DNA from: a virus
Reading direction: 5' to 3' (one strand)
Length of the DNA stretch: 27,218 bases
IMG/VR virus record: IMGVR_UViG_3300020122_000109
Span: 1-27,218 of that record
This document shows, piece by piece, positions 4,707-11,467 of this stretch (the first letter of the stretch is position 1; each line of letters starts with the position of its first letter). Made by a program: the position numbers and the translations under genes. The notes beneath the pieces are model-generated. The model was not told the DNA's origin. It ran no database searches and saw only the letters and a program-made list of their open reading frames with translations.

Positions 4707-6155
4707 GTGAGCCGACTCGCAGACGCAGCCAAGGCCCTCCTCGGCATCTCCACCTACCAGAAGCCGACGACGTACCTCGGCGGGGACCTCTCTGACCTCG
4801 ATATCGAGGCGATCCGCGCATCGATTGGAGGAGGGCAGCTCGGTCCGCTCCCGCACACCCAGACGCGGTGGTACCTCGCCGACCTCGAGACCGCGCAACG
4901 CAAGGCGGACGTCGGCGACGTCTCGGCCGCAGCTCGCCTCTGGTCGTCGATCCGGACCGACGGCACGGCCTGGGGTCTCCGGCGTACCTTGAGCTCCGGG
5001 CTCGTGCGTCTGCCGCGGCGCTTCTACGGCGACGACGAACTCGTGAAGGAGCTCCAGGAAACGAACGGCACGCGGTCGCAATTCGACGACATGTTCCCGC
5101 CGGCGGAGCTCGCCCTCATGGCCGACGACGGCCACGGCCTCGGAGTCAGCGTCGGCGAGCTCGTGCCAGTCCAAGGGCGCGATCTGCCCGTGCTCGTGCG
5201 GCTCGAACCCGAGTTCCTCTACTACCGCTGGTCCGACAACCGCTGGTTTTACAAGTCGATCGCGGGCCTGCTCCCGATCACGCCCGGCGACGGCCGCTGG
5301 ATCCTCCACCTGCCAGGCGGGCGCGTGAACCCGTGGCGCAACGGCGTGTGGCGCGCGGTCGGCCGCTCCTACATCAACAAGGAGCACGCAATGCTCCACC
5401 GCTCGAACTTCTCGGCGAAGCTCGCGAACCCGGCCCGCGCGGCAACGGCGCCCATGGGCGCGACTGAGGAGCAGCGCGTCGGGTTCCTCTCGCGCGTGAT
5501 CGCGTGGGGCGTCAACACCGTGTTCGAGCTCCCGATCGGGTGGGACGTCAAGCTGATCGAGTCGAACGGCCGCGGGTACGAGGTGTTCCAGCAAGAGATC
5601 GCGAAGTCCGACGAGGAAATGATGATCTCGCTCGCCGGCCAGGTGGTCACCACGACCGGCGGCGCAGGCTTCTCGAACGCAGACATCCACCGTCTGATCC
5701 GAAACGACATCATTCAGGACATCGGGGACGCGCTCGCGTACACGCTCAACACGCAGGGCTTGACCGCCTACGCGTTCGCGCGCAAGAAGGCGAGCTGGCA
5801 GGAACACCAGGTCACGGTCGAGTACGTGACCAAGGCCCCGAAGGACCACGAGGCCGAGGCTCGGACCATGGTCACGATCGGCAACGGGATCGCGCAGGTG
5901 CGCGCAGCAATCGCGCCCGACGGCAAGAAGCCCCAGGTGGGCGAGATCATGACCCGGTACGATATTCCGGTCGCGGACATGACCCCGGAGGAGAAGGCCG
6001 CCGCGGCCGCGCGAACGCCTCAGGACCTCACGCCGACCGAGTCCGCGCAGAAGGTCGAGGCCGACGCCGGGACCGAGAAGACGAGCGCGGGCGACCCCGG
6101 AACGACGAAACAAGAGCAGCGCGAACGCGCTCCCGAAGACGACCAGGACGCCTGA
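4707..6155 (+). CDS. Portal protein (Mu gp29/DUF935-like)
   Basis: The 482-residue product has portal size and lies between terminase and head protease, the standard portal position. Residues about 70-110 (L-W-S-S-I-R-T-D-G-T-A-W-G-L-R-R-T-L) match the start of Mu-type portal proteins, where an Asp is followed by a helix ending in Arg residues. A long helical stem region follows (E-V-F-Q-Q-E-I-A-K-S-D-E-E), then a T-T-G-G-A-G-F-S-N-A-D segment and a helical crown. The C-terminus is a polar Glu/Lys/Gln tail. The portal forms the dodecameric DNA entry ring of the head. GTG 4707 is chosen by the promoter element and the sequence start; there is no Shine-Dalgarno site. The end is a tandem TGA-TAA. 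Confidence 0.75.
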   Translation: MSRLADAAKALLGISTYQKPTTYLGGDLSDLDIEAIRASIGGGQLGPLPHTQTRWYLADLETAQRKADVGDVSAAARLWSSIRTDGTAWGLRRTLSSGLVRLPRRFYGDDELVKELQETNGTRSQFDDMFPPAELALMADDGHGLGVSVGELVPVQGRDLPVLVRLEPEFLYYRWSDNRWFYKSIAGLLPITPGDGRWILHLPGGRVNPWRNGVWRAVGRSYINKEHAMLHRSNFSAKLANPARAATAPMGATEEQRVGFLSRVIAWGVNTVFELPIGWDVKLIESNGRGYEVFQQEIAKSDEEMMISLAGQVVTTTGGAGFSNADIHRLIRNDIIQDIGDALAYTLNTQGLTAYAFARKKASWQEHQVTVEYVTKAPKDHEAEARTMVTIGNGIAQVRAAIAPDGKKPQVGEIMTRYDIPVADMTPEEKAAAAARTPQDLTPTESAQKVEADAGTEKTSAGDPGTTKQEQRERAPEDDQDA

Positions 6156-6169
6156 TAAACTGGCGCGCG

Positions 6170-6178
6170 TGCTAGATT
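6170..6178 (+). promoter_or_regulatory. Extended -10-like element before the head protease
   Basis: TGCTAGATT ends 6 bases before ATG 6185. It is part of a small dyad, GCTAGA-TT-TCTAGC, at 6171-6184. No ribosome-binding site is visible. Confidence 0.5.
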
Positions 6179-6184
6179 TCTAGC

Positions 6185-7582
6185 ATGCCTGAATCGGCCA
6201 AGCTCCGGTATGACAAGCTCGGGCCGGCCGCGATCCTGCTCTCCGCCTATCGCGAGACCTTCGCGGCGGTCACCGTCGCGGAGCCGGTCGACGACGCGGG
6301 CGTGGCGTGCGTGGAGGTGTGCGGACCGCTTACTCAGCGCGCCGGACAAGGTTTCGACTCGTACGAGTCCGTGCTCGCGCGCGTGCGCGCGGCGCTCGCG
6401 ACGCCCGCCCGCGTCGTTCTCCTTCGGATCGGGAGTCCCGGGGGCGATGTCTACGGATGTTTCGAAACCGCGCGCGCCGTCCGCGCCGCGGCCGACGCCA
6501 GCGGCAAGCGACTCGTGGCTTACGTGGACGGGCAGGCAGCGAGCGCGGCATACGCGCTAGCCTGCGCAGCGGACGAGATCGTGCTCCCTGCGTCGGCGTG
6601 CGTCGGATCGATCGGCTGCGTCGACATGCTCGCCTCGGTCGCGCGGCAGGATGCGGCCATGGGAATCGACTTCGCTGTGGTCACGAGCGGCGCGCGCAAG
6701 GCGGACGGGAATCCGCACGTCCCAATCTCCGAGGGCGCGCTCGCGGCGCACCAGGGGCACATTGACGAACTCGAGGCCGTGTTCTTCGCATGGGTGGCGG
6801 AGCGCCGGGGGATCTCGGTCGAGGACGTGAAGGGGTTCGAGGCCGCGTTGTTCATCGGGGAGAAAGCGGTGGCTGCGAAACTAGCCGACCGCGTCCAAGA
6901 TTTCTACGACCTGCGTGGTACACTAACTGCAACTGCACCAACCGTGCCACAGGGAATCCAGATGACGACCCCGAAAGCATCCAAGTACACCGACGCCATG
7001 GCGGCGCTCGCGGCGCTCGCGGAAGAAGGCGACGAGGACGCGAAAAAGGCCATGAAAAAGATGCTCTCGCCGGCGAAGGCCGCCGAGGACACCGGCGAGA
7101 AGGACGAACCGAAAAAGGACGAGTCCAAGGCCGAGGCGTCGGACGACGAGAAGAAAGATAAGGACGCTGCGGGAGCGAAAGCGCTCGCGCAGGCGAACGT
7201 GGACGCTCTCGCCGAGGTGATCAAGCTTCGGAACGAGATCGCGGCACGCGACGAACGCGACCAGCGGCGCAAACTTCTGGCCTCGCGGCCGGACCTGACT
7301 GCCGACGCGAAGACCAAGGCGATGCTCGAGCGCATGCCGCTCGACACGCTCCGCGAGGCCGTCGAATCGCTCCCCAAGGCGACGCTCCCGGGCGTTCCCG
7401 AGGTGAAGCCGACGCAAGGTGCGCGGCAGAACGTCGGTCAGCCCGAGGCGCAGGCGCGCGACCTTCGGATCGAAATGGGTCTCGAGTCGGTCCCGCGCGC
7501 GTCGGTCACGAAGACCGACAACATGACGATTTTCGGAGGCACGCCCGCGCAGATCGCGGAGCGCCTCGGAGAGGGTAAGTAA
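6185..7582 (+). CDS. S49 (SppA-like) head maturation protease fused to scaffold
   Basis: The 465-residue product joins two domains. Residues about 40-255 are an S49 peptidase. G-S-P-G-G-D-V-Y opens the ClpP-type fold, Q-A-A-S-A-A-Y holds the nucleophile S120, and G-A-R-K-A-D holds the general base K172. This is the dyad of lambda gpC-type proteases, which process scaffold and portal during head maturation. Residues about 260-465 are a charged Lys/Glu/Asp-rich, coiled-coil-forming region typical of scaffold. An in-frame ATG at 6962 (M260), with AGGGA six bases before it and an internal promoter-like element at 6916, would give scaffold alone, like lambda Nu3 inside C. Start ATG 6185 follows a late-promoter element. 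Confidence 0.85.
   Translation: MPESAKLRYDKLGPAAILLSAYRETFAAVTVAEPVDDAGVACVEVCGPLTQRAGQGFDSYESVLARVRAALATPARVVLLRIGSPGGDVYGCFETARAVRAAADASGKRLVAYVDGQAASAAYALACAADEIVLPASACVGSIGCVDMLASVARQDAAMGIDFAVVTSGARKADGNPHVPISEGALAAHQGHIDELEAVFFAWVAERRGISVEDVKGFEAALFIGEKAVAAKLADRVQDFYDLRGTLTATAPTVPQGIQMTTPKASKYTDAMAALAALAEEGDEDAKKAMKKMLSPAKAAEDTGEKDEPKKDESKAEASDDEKKDKDAAGAKALAQANVDALAEVIKLRNEIAARDERDQRRKLLASRPDLTADAKTKAMLERMPLDTLREAVESLPKATLPGVPEVKPTQGARQNVGQPEAQARDLRIEMGLESVPRASVTKTDNMTIFGGTPAQIAERLGEGK
6916..6924 (+). promoter_or_regulatory. Internal promoter-like element inside the protease-scaffold gene
   Basis: TGGTACACT followed by AA lies 37 bases before the internal scaffold start at 6962. Nine consecutive codons across and after it (6911-6937) end in A or T, unlike the surrounding GC-ending codons, as if the DNA sequence itself were selected. 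Confidence 0.45.
6962..7582 (+). CDS. Scaffold protein from an internal in-frame start
   Basis: This is a second product of the same frame, 206 residues from ATG 6962. AGGGA at 6951-6955 with a 6-base spacer gives a ribosome site. The sequence starts M-T-T-P-K-A-S-K-Y and is nearly all charged and helical, with an E-E-G-D-E-D-A-K-K segment and a long Lys/Glu/Asp-rich linker. It then has a region of regular helices (A-E-V-I-K-L-R-N-E-I-A-A-R-D-E-R). Scaffold assembles the procapsid around the portal and is then removed by the protease. The nested arrangement is well known for lambda C/Nu3. Here it is inferred from the start, spacing and promoter-like element. Confidence 0.55.
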   Translation: MTTPKASKYTDAMAALAALAEEGDEDAKKAMKKMLSPAKAAEDTGEKDEPKKDESKAEASDDEKKDKDAAGAKALAQANVDALAEVIKLRNEIAARDERDQRRKLLASRPDLTADAKTKAMLERMPLDTLREAVESLPKATLPGVPEVKPTQGARQNVGQPEAQARDLRIEMGLESVPRASVTKTDNMTIFGGTPAQIAERLGEGK

Positions 7583-7585
7583 CCC

Positions 7586-8341
7586 ATGTCGGCTCTCACG
7601 GCTGCGCGGCAAGAGCCGCGCGAGATCACCTGGACGGAGCGGAAGTTCCCGCTCAACGGCGGCTCGAAGGCGTTCGCGGGCGGGATCGCTTGCATCGACC
7701 TTACGGACGGCGTCGTTCGCCCCGCGGCGAACGCCACCACGCAGGTCCCGATCGGGATCTTCCAAGAAGACGTCGACAACTCGGCCGGCGCCGACGGCGA
7801 CCTTTCGGTCAACGTCTCGCTGTCCCGCACGGTGAACGGCCGCTGGTTCCTCAACGATCCCGGCGCTGGCGCCGCGACGTCCGCGCACGTCGGTCAGGAC
7901 TGCTTTCTGCTCGACGACCAGACCGTGACCATGACGCCGACCGGTGCCAGCAAGGCCGGACGCGTTTGGGCGGTTGCAACGAAGGACGGATCGTCCTGCG
8001 TCGCCGTCGAGGGGATGCCCTTCGAGTCCGTGCTCGCACCTGTTCCCGTCGCTCCGGCGTACGCCGCGAACGACTCCGCCCCGGCCTCGATCGTCGCGGG
8101 CGGTTTCTACGACGTGCCGACGACCGGCGCGGCGTCCACGATCACGCTCCCCGCCGCGGCCCCGGACGGCACGATCGCCTACTTCATGGCCGACGGTACC
8201 AAGAACGGCCACACGGTCACGTACCGCGATGCTACCGGCCCGACGGCCCTCACGGCGGCCCTGACCGCCTCGAAACGCCACCTCTGCGTCGTATCGAAAC
8301 TCGGCGGCAAGTGGTTCGCGAACGCAATGGTGAGCCCGTAA
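7586..8341 (+). CDS. Head decoration / capsid cement protein
   Basis: The product has 251 residues and sits between scaffold and major capsid, the usual place for decoration proteins. Residues about 30-75 (G-G-I-A-C-I-D-L-T-D-G-V-V-R-P-A then P-I-G-I-F-Q-E-D-V) resemble the DUF2190-type cement fold, in which a value or status segment is followed by a G-I-x-x-x-x-V strand. Residues about 150-251 look like a second all-beta domain ending in L-G-G-K-W-F-A-N, similar to the ends of the two fibre proteins downstream. The protein may therefore carry a head-surface extension. The start ATG 7586 has a GAGGG about 10 bases upstream. Assignment rests on position and general pattern. Confidence 0.6.
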   Translation: MSALTAARQEPREITWTERKFPLNGGSKAFAGGIACIDLTDGVVRPAANATTQVPIGIFQEDVDNSAGADGDLSVNVSLSRTVNGRWFLNDPGAGAATSAHVGQDCFLLDDQTVTMTPTGASKAGRVWAVATKDGSSCVAVEGMPFESVLAPVPVAPAYAANDSAPASIVAGGFYDVPTTGAASTITLPAAAPDGTIAYFMADGTKNGHTVTYRDATGPTALTAALTASKRHLCVVSKLGGKWFANAMVSP

Positions 8342-8361
8342 CCGGGAAGGACTGAACGACG

Positions 8362-9468
8362 ATGGGTGCCCGCGTACTGACCGCAAGTTTTCTGTTCGAC
8401 TTTAAGTCGAACATGCAGGCGATTTCCGAGCAGAGCTATCAGAACAAGCTCAAGAACCTGCACTACCAGAAGTTCACGCGCTCGCGCACCAGCGACGGCG
8501 AGCGCGAGATCTTGGCCTGGTTGCTCTCGACGGCGCGCCTCCAGCGCAACGGGCAGGGCGGCAACATCGAGTTCGACTCGCTCGCCCAGATCAAGCAGAC
8601 CTACACGCACGGCAACTTCGACGCCGGCCTGAAGATCAAGAAAAACCAGCTCACCGATCTCGACGGTCGGGGCGTGGACATCGCGCGCGAGTGGTCGTCC
8701 CAGATCGGCGCGGACATCGCGTACTTCCCTCAGCGCGAAGTCGTGACCCAGCTCCTCAACGGCGAAACCGGCCTTTGCTACGACGGCAAGGCGTTTTTCG
8801 CGAAGGACCACCCGATCCATCCGGCGCTGACCTCGGGCGGCACCTACGCCAACCTGTTCAGCGGCGCGGCCGCGTCGACCCCGTTGACCGACCCGAACGA
8901 CGCCGGCTACCCGGGCGCGCTCCCGATCGACGAGAGCGTGACCGTGGATGTCGCGATGTCGAACCTGAACAAGGCGCTCGCCTACATCAGCTCGATCAAG
9001 ATGCCGAACGGCATGGATCCCCGGTTCCTGACCGTGAAGGGGATCATCCACCCGCCCAAGCTCCGGGCGCGCGTCCAGCAACTCAGCAACGCCAAGCTCG
9101 TGGCGCAGCCGACCTCCGGCGGTGGCGGTTCGGCGAACGTCGAGGCCGTGGTCCAGGACTGGGCTTTCGGTGAGCCGATTTGCATGGCCGAACTCGGTGG
9201 CGGGGCAAACTACCCGCTCGGCGAGAACGGCGAAGGCTCGACGGTTTCGGGCAGCGACACGTCCTACTACCTCCTCTGCGCAGAGGAACAGACCTCCGAG
9301 ATCGGCGCTCTCGTTTGGATCGAGCGCGAACCGGTCGTCATCCAGTCGTTCACCCCGAACGACCAGGTGGCGCTCGCGGAAGCGCGCGTGTTCGAGTGGC
9401 TTGCGCAGGGACGCGGCGTCGCCGGCTACGGCCTGCCGTACTTCCTGTTCAAGGTCAAGGCGACCTGA
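8362..9468 (+). CDS. Major capsid protein, Mu gpT-like
   Basis: The 368-residue product has the size and position of a major head subunit. The segment Y-D-G-K-A-F-F-A-K-D-H-P (residues 140-151) closely matches the D-G-x-x-F-F-x-x-D-H motif of the Mu gpT capsid family. The N-terminal region (K-S-N-M-Q-A-I-S-E-Q-S-Y-Q) and the helical central part fit an HK97-type fold. No long delta domain is present, consistent with the separate scaffold upstream. ATG 8362 is preceded by GGAAGGA with a 10-base spacer, so it is expressed within the protease transcript. The gene ends at TGA 9466-9468, immediately against the stop of a minus-strand gene. Confidence 0.88.
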   Translation: MGARVLTASFLFDFKSNMQAISEQSYQNKLKNLHYQKFTRSRTSDGEREILAWLLSTARLQRNGQGGNIEFDSLAQIKQTYTHGNFDAGLKIKKNQLTDLDGRGVDIAREWSSQIGADIAYFPQREVVTQLLNGETGLCYDGKAFFAKDHPIHPALTSGGTYANLFSGAAASTPLTDPNDAGYPGALPIDESVTVDVAMSNLNKALAYISSIKMPNGMDPRFLTVKGIIHPPKLRARVQQLSNAKLVAQPTSGGGGSANVEAVVQDWAFGEPICMAELGGGANYPLGENGEGSTVSGSDTSYYLLCAEEQTSEIGALVWIEREPVVIQSFTPNDQVALAEARVFEWLAQGRGVAGYGLPYFLFKVKAT

Positions 9469-9852
9469 TCACTTCGCGCGGGTCTTCTCGCGCAGGTACC
9501 AGATTTCCCAGCGCACGTCGTCGCCGAGCGTCCGACCGAGCAGGTTCGCCCGGTCGCGCGTCACGTCACACGATGCGCCCGCCCGGGCCGTGTCGACATC
9601 GTCGTCCGACTCGGTTTCGGCGAGCTCCCAGATTTGACAGAGCAGGGTCGCGATCTTCGCTTGCTTGTCGAGCGGCTGTCTCGTGAACTTGTCGGCCACG
9701 TCCACCTGCGCGCTGGTCGCGCTGGTGATTAGGCCGTCGCGGATCATCTGACTCGTGACCTGTTCGGCGTGCGCGCGGCGCTCCTTGGCGTCGGCGTGTC
9801 CGAGATTTGCGAAGAGCGAAACCAGCAAGAAAATCGAGAACCCGTAGCGCAT
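9469..9852 (-). CDS. Exported small protein on the opposite strand (possible cargo gene)
   Basis: The 127-residue product starts with a clear signal peptide: M-R-Y-G, a hydrophobic core I-F-L-L-V-S-L-F, and A-N-L-G-H-A as the likely cleavage site near residue 20. The mature part is about 107 residues, charged and helical, with two Cys that could form a disulfide. The gene fills the only large + strand gap between capsid and neck genes. It uses GC-ending codons on the minus strand and ends exactly where the capsid gene ends. A divergent promoter-like element, TGGTATTTT on the minus strand at 9894-9902, lies upstream. The arrangement fits a 'moron', a gene expressed in the lysogen. The function is unknown; a periplasmic effect on the host or on superinfection is speculation. 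Confidence 0.65.
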   Translation of the reverse strand: MRYGFSIFLLVSLFANLGHADAKERRAHAEQVTSQMIRDGLITSATSAQVDVADKFTRQPLDKQAKIATLLCQIWELAETESDDDVDTARAGASCDVTRDRANLLGRTLGDDVRWEIWYLREKTRAK

Positions 9853-9889
9853 TCCCCAAGGCTACCGCGCCGGGAGTCGGCGTCAAGCC

Positions 9890-9898
9890 TGCTAAAAT
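9890..9898 (+). promoter_or_regulatory. Extended -10-like element before the neck genes
   Basis: TGCTAAAAT ends 6 bases before GTG 9905. The following ACCAGCGTGG, which contains the start codon, recurs at 11446-11455 near another copy of the element. Confidence 0.6.
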
Positions 9899-9902
9899 AC
9901 CA
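9894..9902 (-). promoter_or_regulatory. Minus-strand promoter-like element for the exported protein gene
   Basis: Read on the minus strand the bases are TGGTATTTT, an extended -10-like element about 42 bases before the minus-strand ATG at 9852. It overlaps the + strand element at 9890, so the two divergent promoters would compete for polymerase. Confidence 0.35.
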
Positions 9903-9904
9903 GC

Positions 9905-10393
9905 GTGGCGAGTCCGATCAACGTTGCGCAGTGGACGACCCGGACGATCATGCCCGCGGCCGACGTGGCCCAGCTCGAGTCGATCGAGGCCGGGTTCCTA
10001 CAGACGTCCCTCGACGACAATTGGGACTGGATCTGCGACCGTCTGCGAAAGCGTTACAACATCGCGCAGATCCAGACCGCGCCCAACCGGACCGTCCTCC
10101 GCTGGCTCACCAAGCTCGTTACGCGCGACGCCTACGACAAGCGCGGGAACAACCCGAGCGCCGCGAGCGACGCCGAGGCCATCTACAAGGCCGCGGAGCG
10201 CGTGGAGGCTGAGGTCGAGGAAGCGGCCGACAGCCGGGATGGCCTGTTCGAGCTCCCGCTCCTCCCCGGGCAGTCGCCCAGCGGAGTGAGCCGCGGCGGG
10301 CCGCTCAGCTACAGCGAGACGAGCCCGTACGTGTCGACGACAATCCAGGCGGTCAACGGCCGCGTCGAGGACGCGGACGGGCAGGGGACCTAA
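9905..10393 (+). CDS. Head-tail connector, Mu gp36/DUF1320-like
   Basis: The 162-residue protein begins with small polar residues. It then has a helical region beginning D-V-A-Q-L-E-S-I-E and the segment D-D-N-W-D-W-I-C-D-R-L-R-K-R-Y, which fits the DUF1320/gp36 adaptor family found after the capsid gene in Mu-like phages. In that family the protein forms a ring below the portal. Residues about 95-120 are an Ala/Glu helix, and the last 40 residues are polar and probably disordered. The start is GTG 9905, six bases after a promoter-like element, and no Shine-Dalgarno site exists. It heads a three-gene cluster with the next two genes. Confidence 0.6.
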   Translation: MASPINVAQWTTRTIMPAADVAQLESIEAGFLQTSLDDNWDWICDRLRKRYNIAQIQTAPNRTVLRWLTKLVTRDAYDKRGNNPSAASDAEAIYKAAERVEAEVEEAADSRDGLFELPLLPGQSPSGVSRGGPLSYSETSPYVSTTIQAVNGRVEDADGQGT

Positions 10394-10397
10394 CCCC

Positions 10398-10787
10398 GTG
10401 GCCGAGATCGACGACATGATCGCGCGCCTGCGCGGGCTCGGGAAAGCTGCGCGCGACGCCGTGCCCGAGATCGCCGAGGAGTGCCGAAAGGTGATCGCGA
10501 CGAACGTCGCAGCCCAGCGCGGCCCCGACGGCGAGCCGTGGCCGAAGAGCAAGGACAGGCGTCCAGTGCTAGTGGACGCCGCGAAAAACATGTCGGCGCA
10601 GGCCGTCGGTGGGGCCGCGTTGCTGGTCCTCAACGGCCCGGAGGCGCGTCACCATCTCGGCATCGCCCGAGGCAAGGTGCTGCGCCGGATCCTGCCTTCT
10701 AAGGGCATTCCCGCGCCAATGGCCGAGGCAATTCGGCGCTTGCTCGAACGGCGCCTCGACGCCGCGGCGAAGGGGGGCGCGAAGTGA
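10398..10787 (+). CDS. Virion morphogenesis protein, Mu gpG-like
   Basis: The 129-residue product starts with an amphipathic helix (D-D-M-I-A-R-L-R-G-L-G-K). It contains the G-P-D-G-E-P-W-P motif typical of the phage virion morphogenesis / HK97 gp10-like family, in which R-x-P-x-G-x-x-W-x-P is followed by Leu-rich and Arg-rich segments. A Pro-containing segment (L-P-S-K-G-I-P-A-P) precedes the final helix, matching the P-A-R-P-F-L region of relatives in position though not in exact sequence. Members act in head completion or in head-tail joining. GTG 10398 is used. The end overlaps the GTG of the next gene. Confidence 0.65.
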   Translation: MAEIDDMIARLRGLGKAARDAVPEIAEECRKVIATNVAAQRGPDGEPWPKSKDRRPVLVDAAKNMSAQAVGGAALLVLNGPEARHHLGIARGKVLRRILPSKGIPAPMAEAIRRLLERRLDAAAKGGAK

Positions 10788-11419
10788 ACACGTTCGCCCT
10801 TACGCTACTCGTGGCCGACGTCAAGGCGCTGTTCACGGCCGACGGCAACACCGCCAACGTGGTGTTCGGCCCGCGTGAGCCCGCGAAGCAGATCAACCAG
10901 GGTACCGGCCGGGCGAACCGCGTGGTGTTCTCGCCTGGCGACCCGACAGGCAAGGCGGGAAGCTACGAGGGCGCGAAGGTGACCCGCCGCGGGCCGACGT
11001 TCTCGGGCCGCAAGGCGAGCAAGGCCCTTTTGACGTTCCGCGAGCGCGCGACCGTCTATTGCTGGGCGGTCGACGCGACGACCAAGGACACGCTGAACGA
11101 CGAGTCGAAACAGTACGACGCCGCGCGCCTGCTCCACGACGACGTGATCCGGGCCATCTACCGGAGCCCGAATGTAGGCCACGGTTCCTTCACGGTCTCC
11201 GCGCCGCAGTGGCTCCGCGACAAGAAGGAGCGCGTGTACGGCGCCGAGATCATGTTCCAGCTTGAGTTCGAGGCGATGATCCCGGACGAGCCGCACACGC
11301 TCCCGACCGCGATCGTAAACCCGACGGTGGCCACGGGTCCGACCCAGATCACGACCGACACGACGACGAATCCCGTCGTCTACGAGAACGACGGCTCCGA
11401 CACGACGCCACCTCCGTGA
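10784..11419 (+). CDS. Probable tail terminator / neck protein
   Basis: The 211-residue product starts at GTG 10784, overlapping the previous stop (GTGA). It lies just before the tail sheath, where the tail terminator gene normally sits. Residues 1-30 form a helix followed by beta strands. The central part contains T-F-R-E-R-A-T-V-Y-C-W-A-V-D and a helix with Q-Y-D-A-A-R-L-L-H-D-D-V, and the next strand includes E-I-M-F-Q-L-E-F. This strand-helix-strand order is reminiscent of gpU-type terminators but longer. The last 40 residues are Thr/Pro-rich and probably disordered. The assignment rests mostly on position. Confidence 0.5.
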   Translation: MNTFALTLLVADVKALFTADGNTANVVFGPREPAKQINQGTGRANRVVFSPGDPTGKAGSYEGAKVTRRGPTFSGRKASKALLTFRERATVYCWAVDATTKDTLNDESKQYDAARLLHDDVIRAIYRSPNVGHGSFTVSAPQWLRDKKERVYGAEIMFQLEFEAMIPDEPHTLPTAIVNPTVATGPTQITTDTTTNPVVYENDGSDTTPPP

Positions 11420-11433
11420 AACTAGCGGACTTC

Positions 11434-11450
11434 CTGGTTTAAGAAACCAG
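11434..11450. promoter_or_regulatory. Inverted repeat upstream of the sheath promoter
   Basis: CTGGTTT-AAG-AAACCAG is a 7-bp dyad directly before the promoter-like element at 11453. A looser CTGGT/ACCAG dyad stands in the same place before the 18456 element, so this may be an operator. Confidence 0.4.
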
Positions 11451-11452
11451 CG

Positions 11453-11461
11453 TGGTACACT
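11453..11461 (+). promoter_or_regulatory. Extended -10-like element before tail sheath
   Basis: TGGTACACT followed by AG ends 6 bases before ATG 11468. No ribosome-binding site is visible. Confidence 0.6.
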
Positions 11462-11467
11462 AGATGC

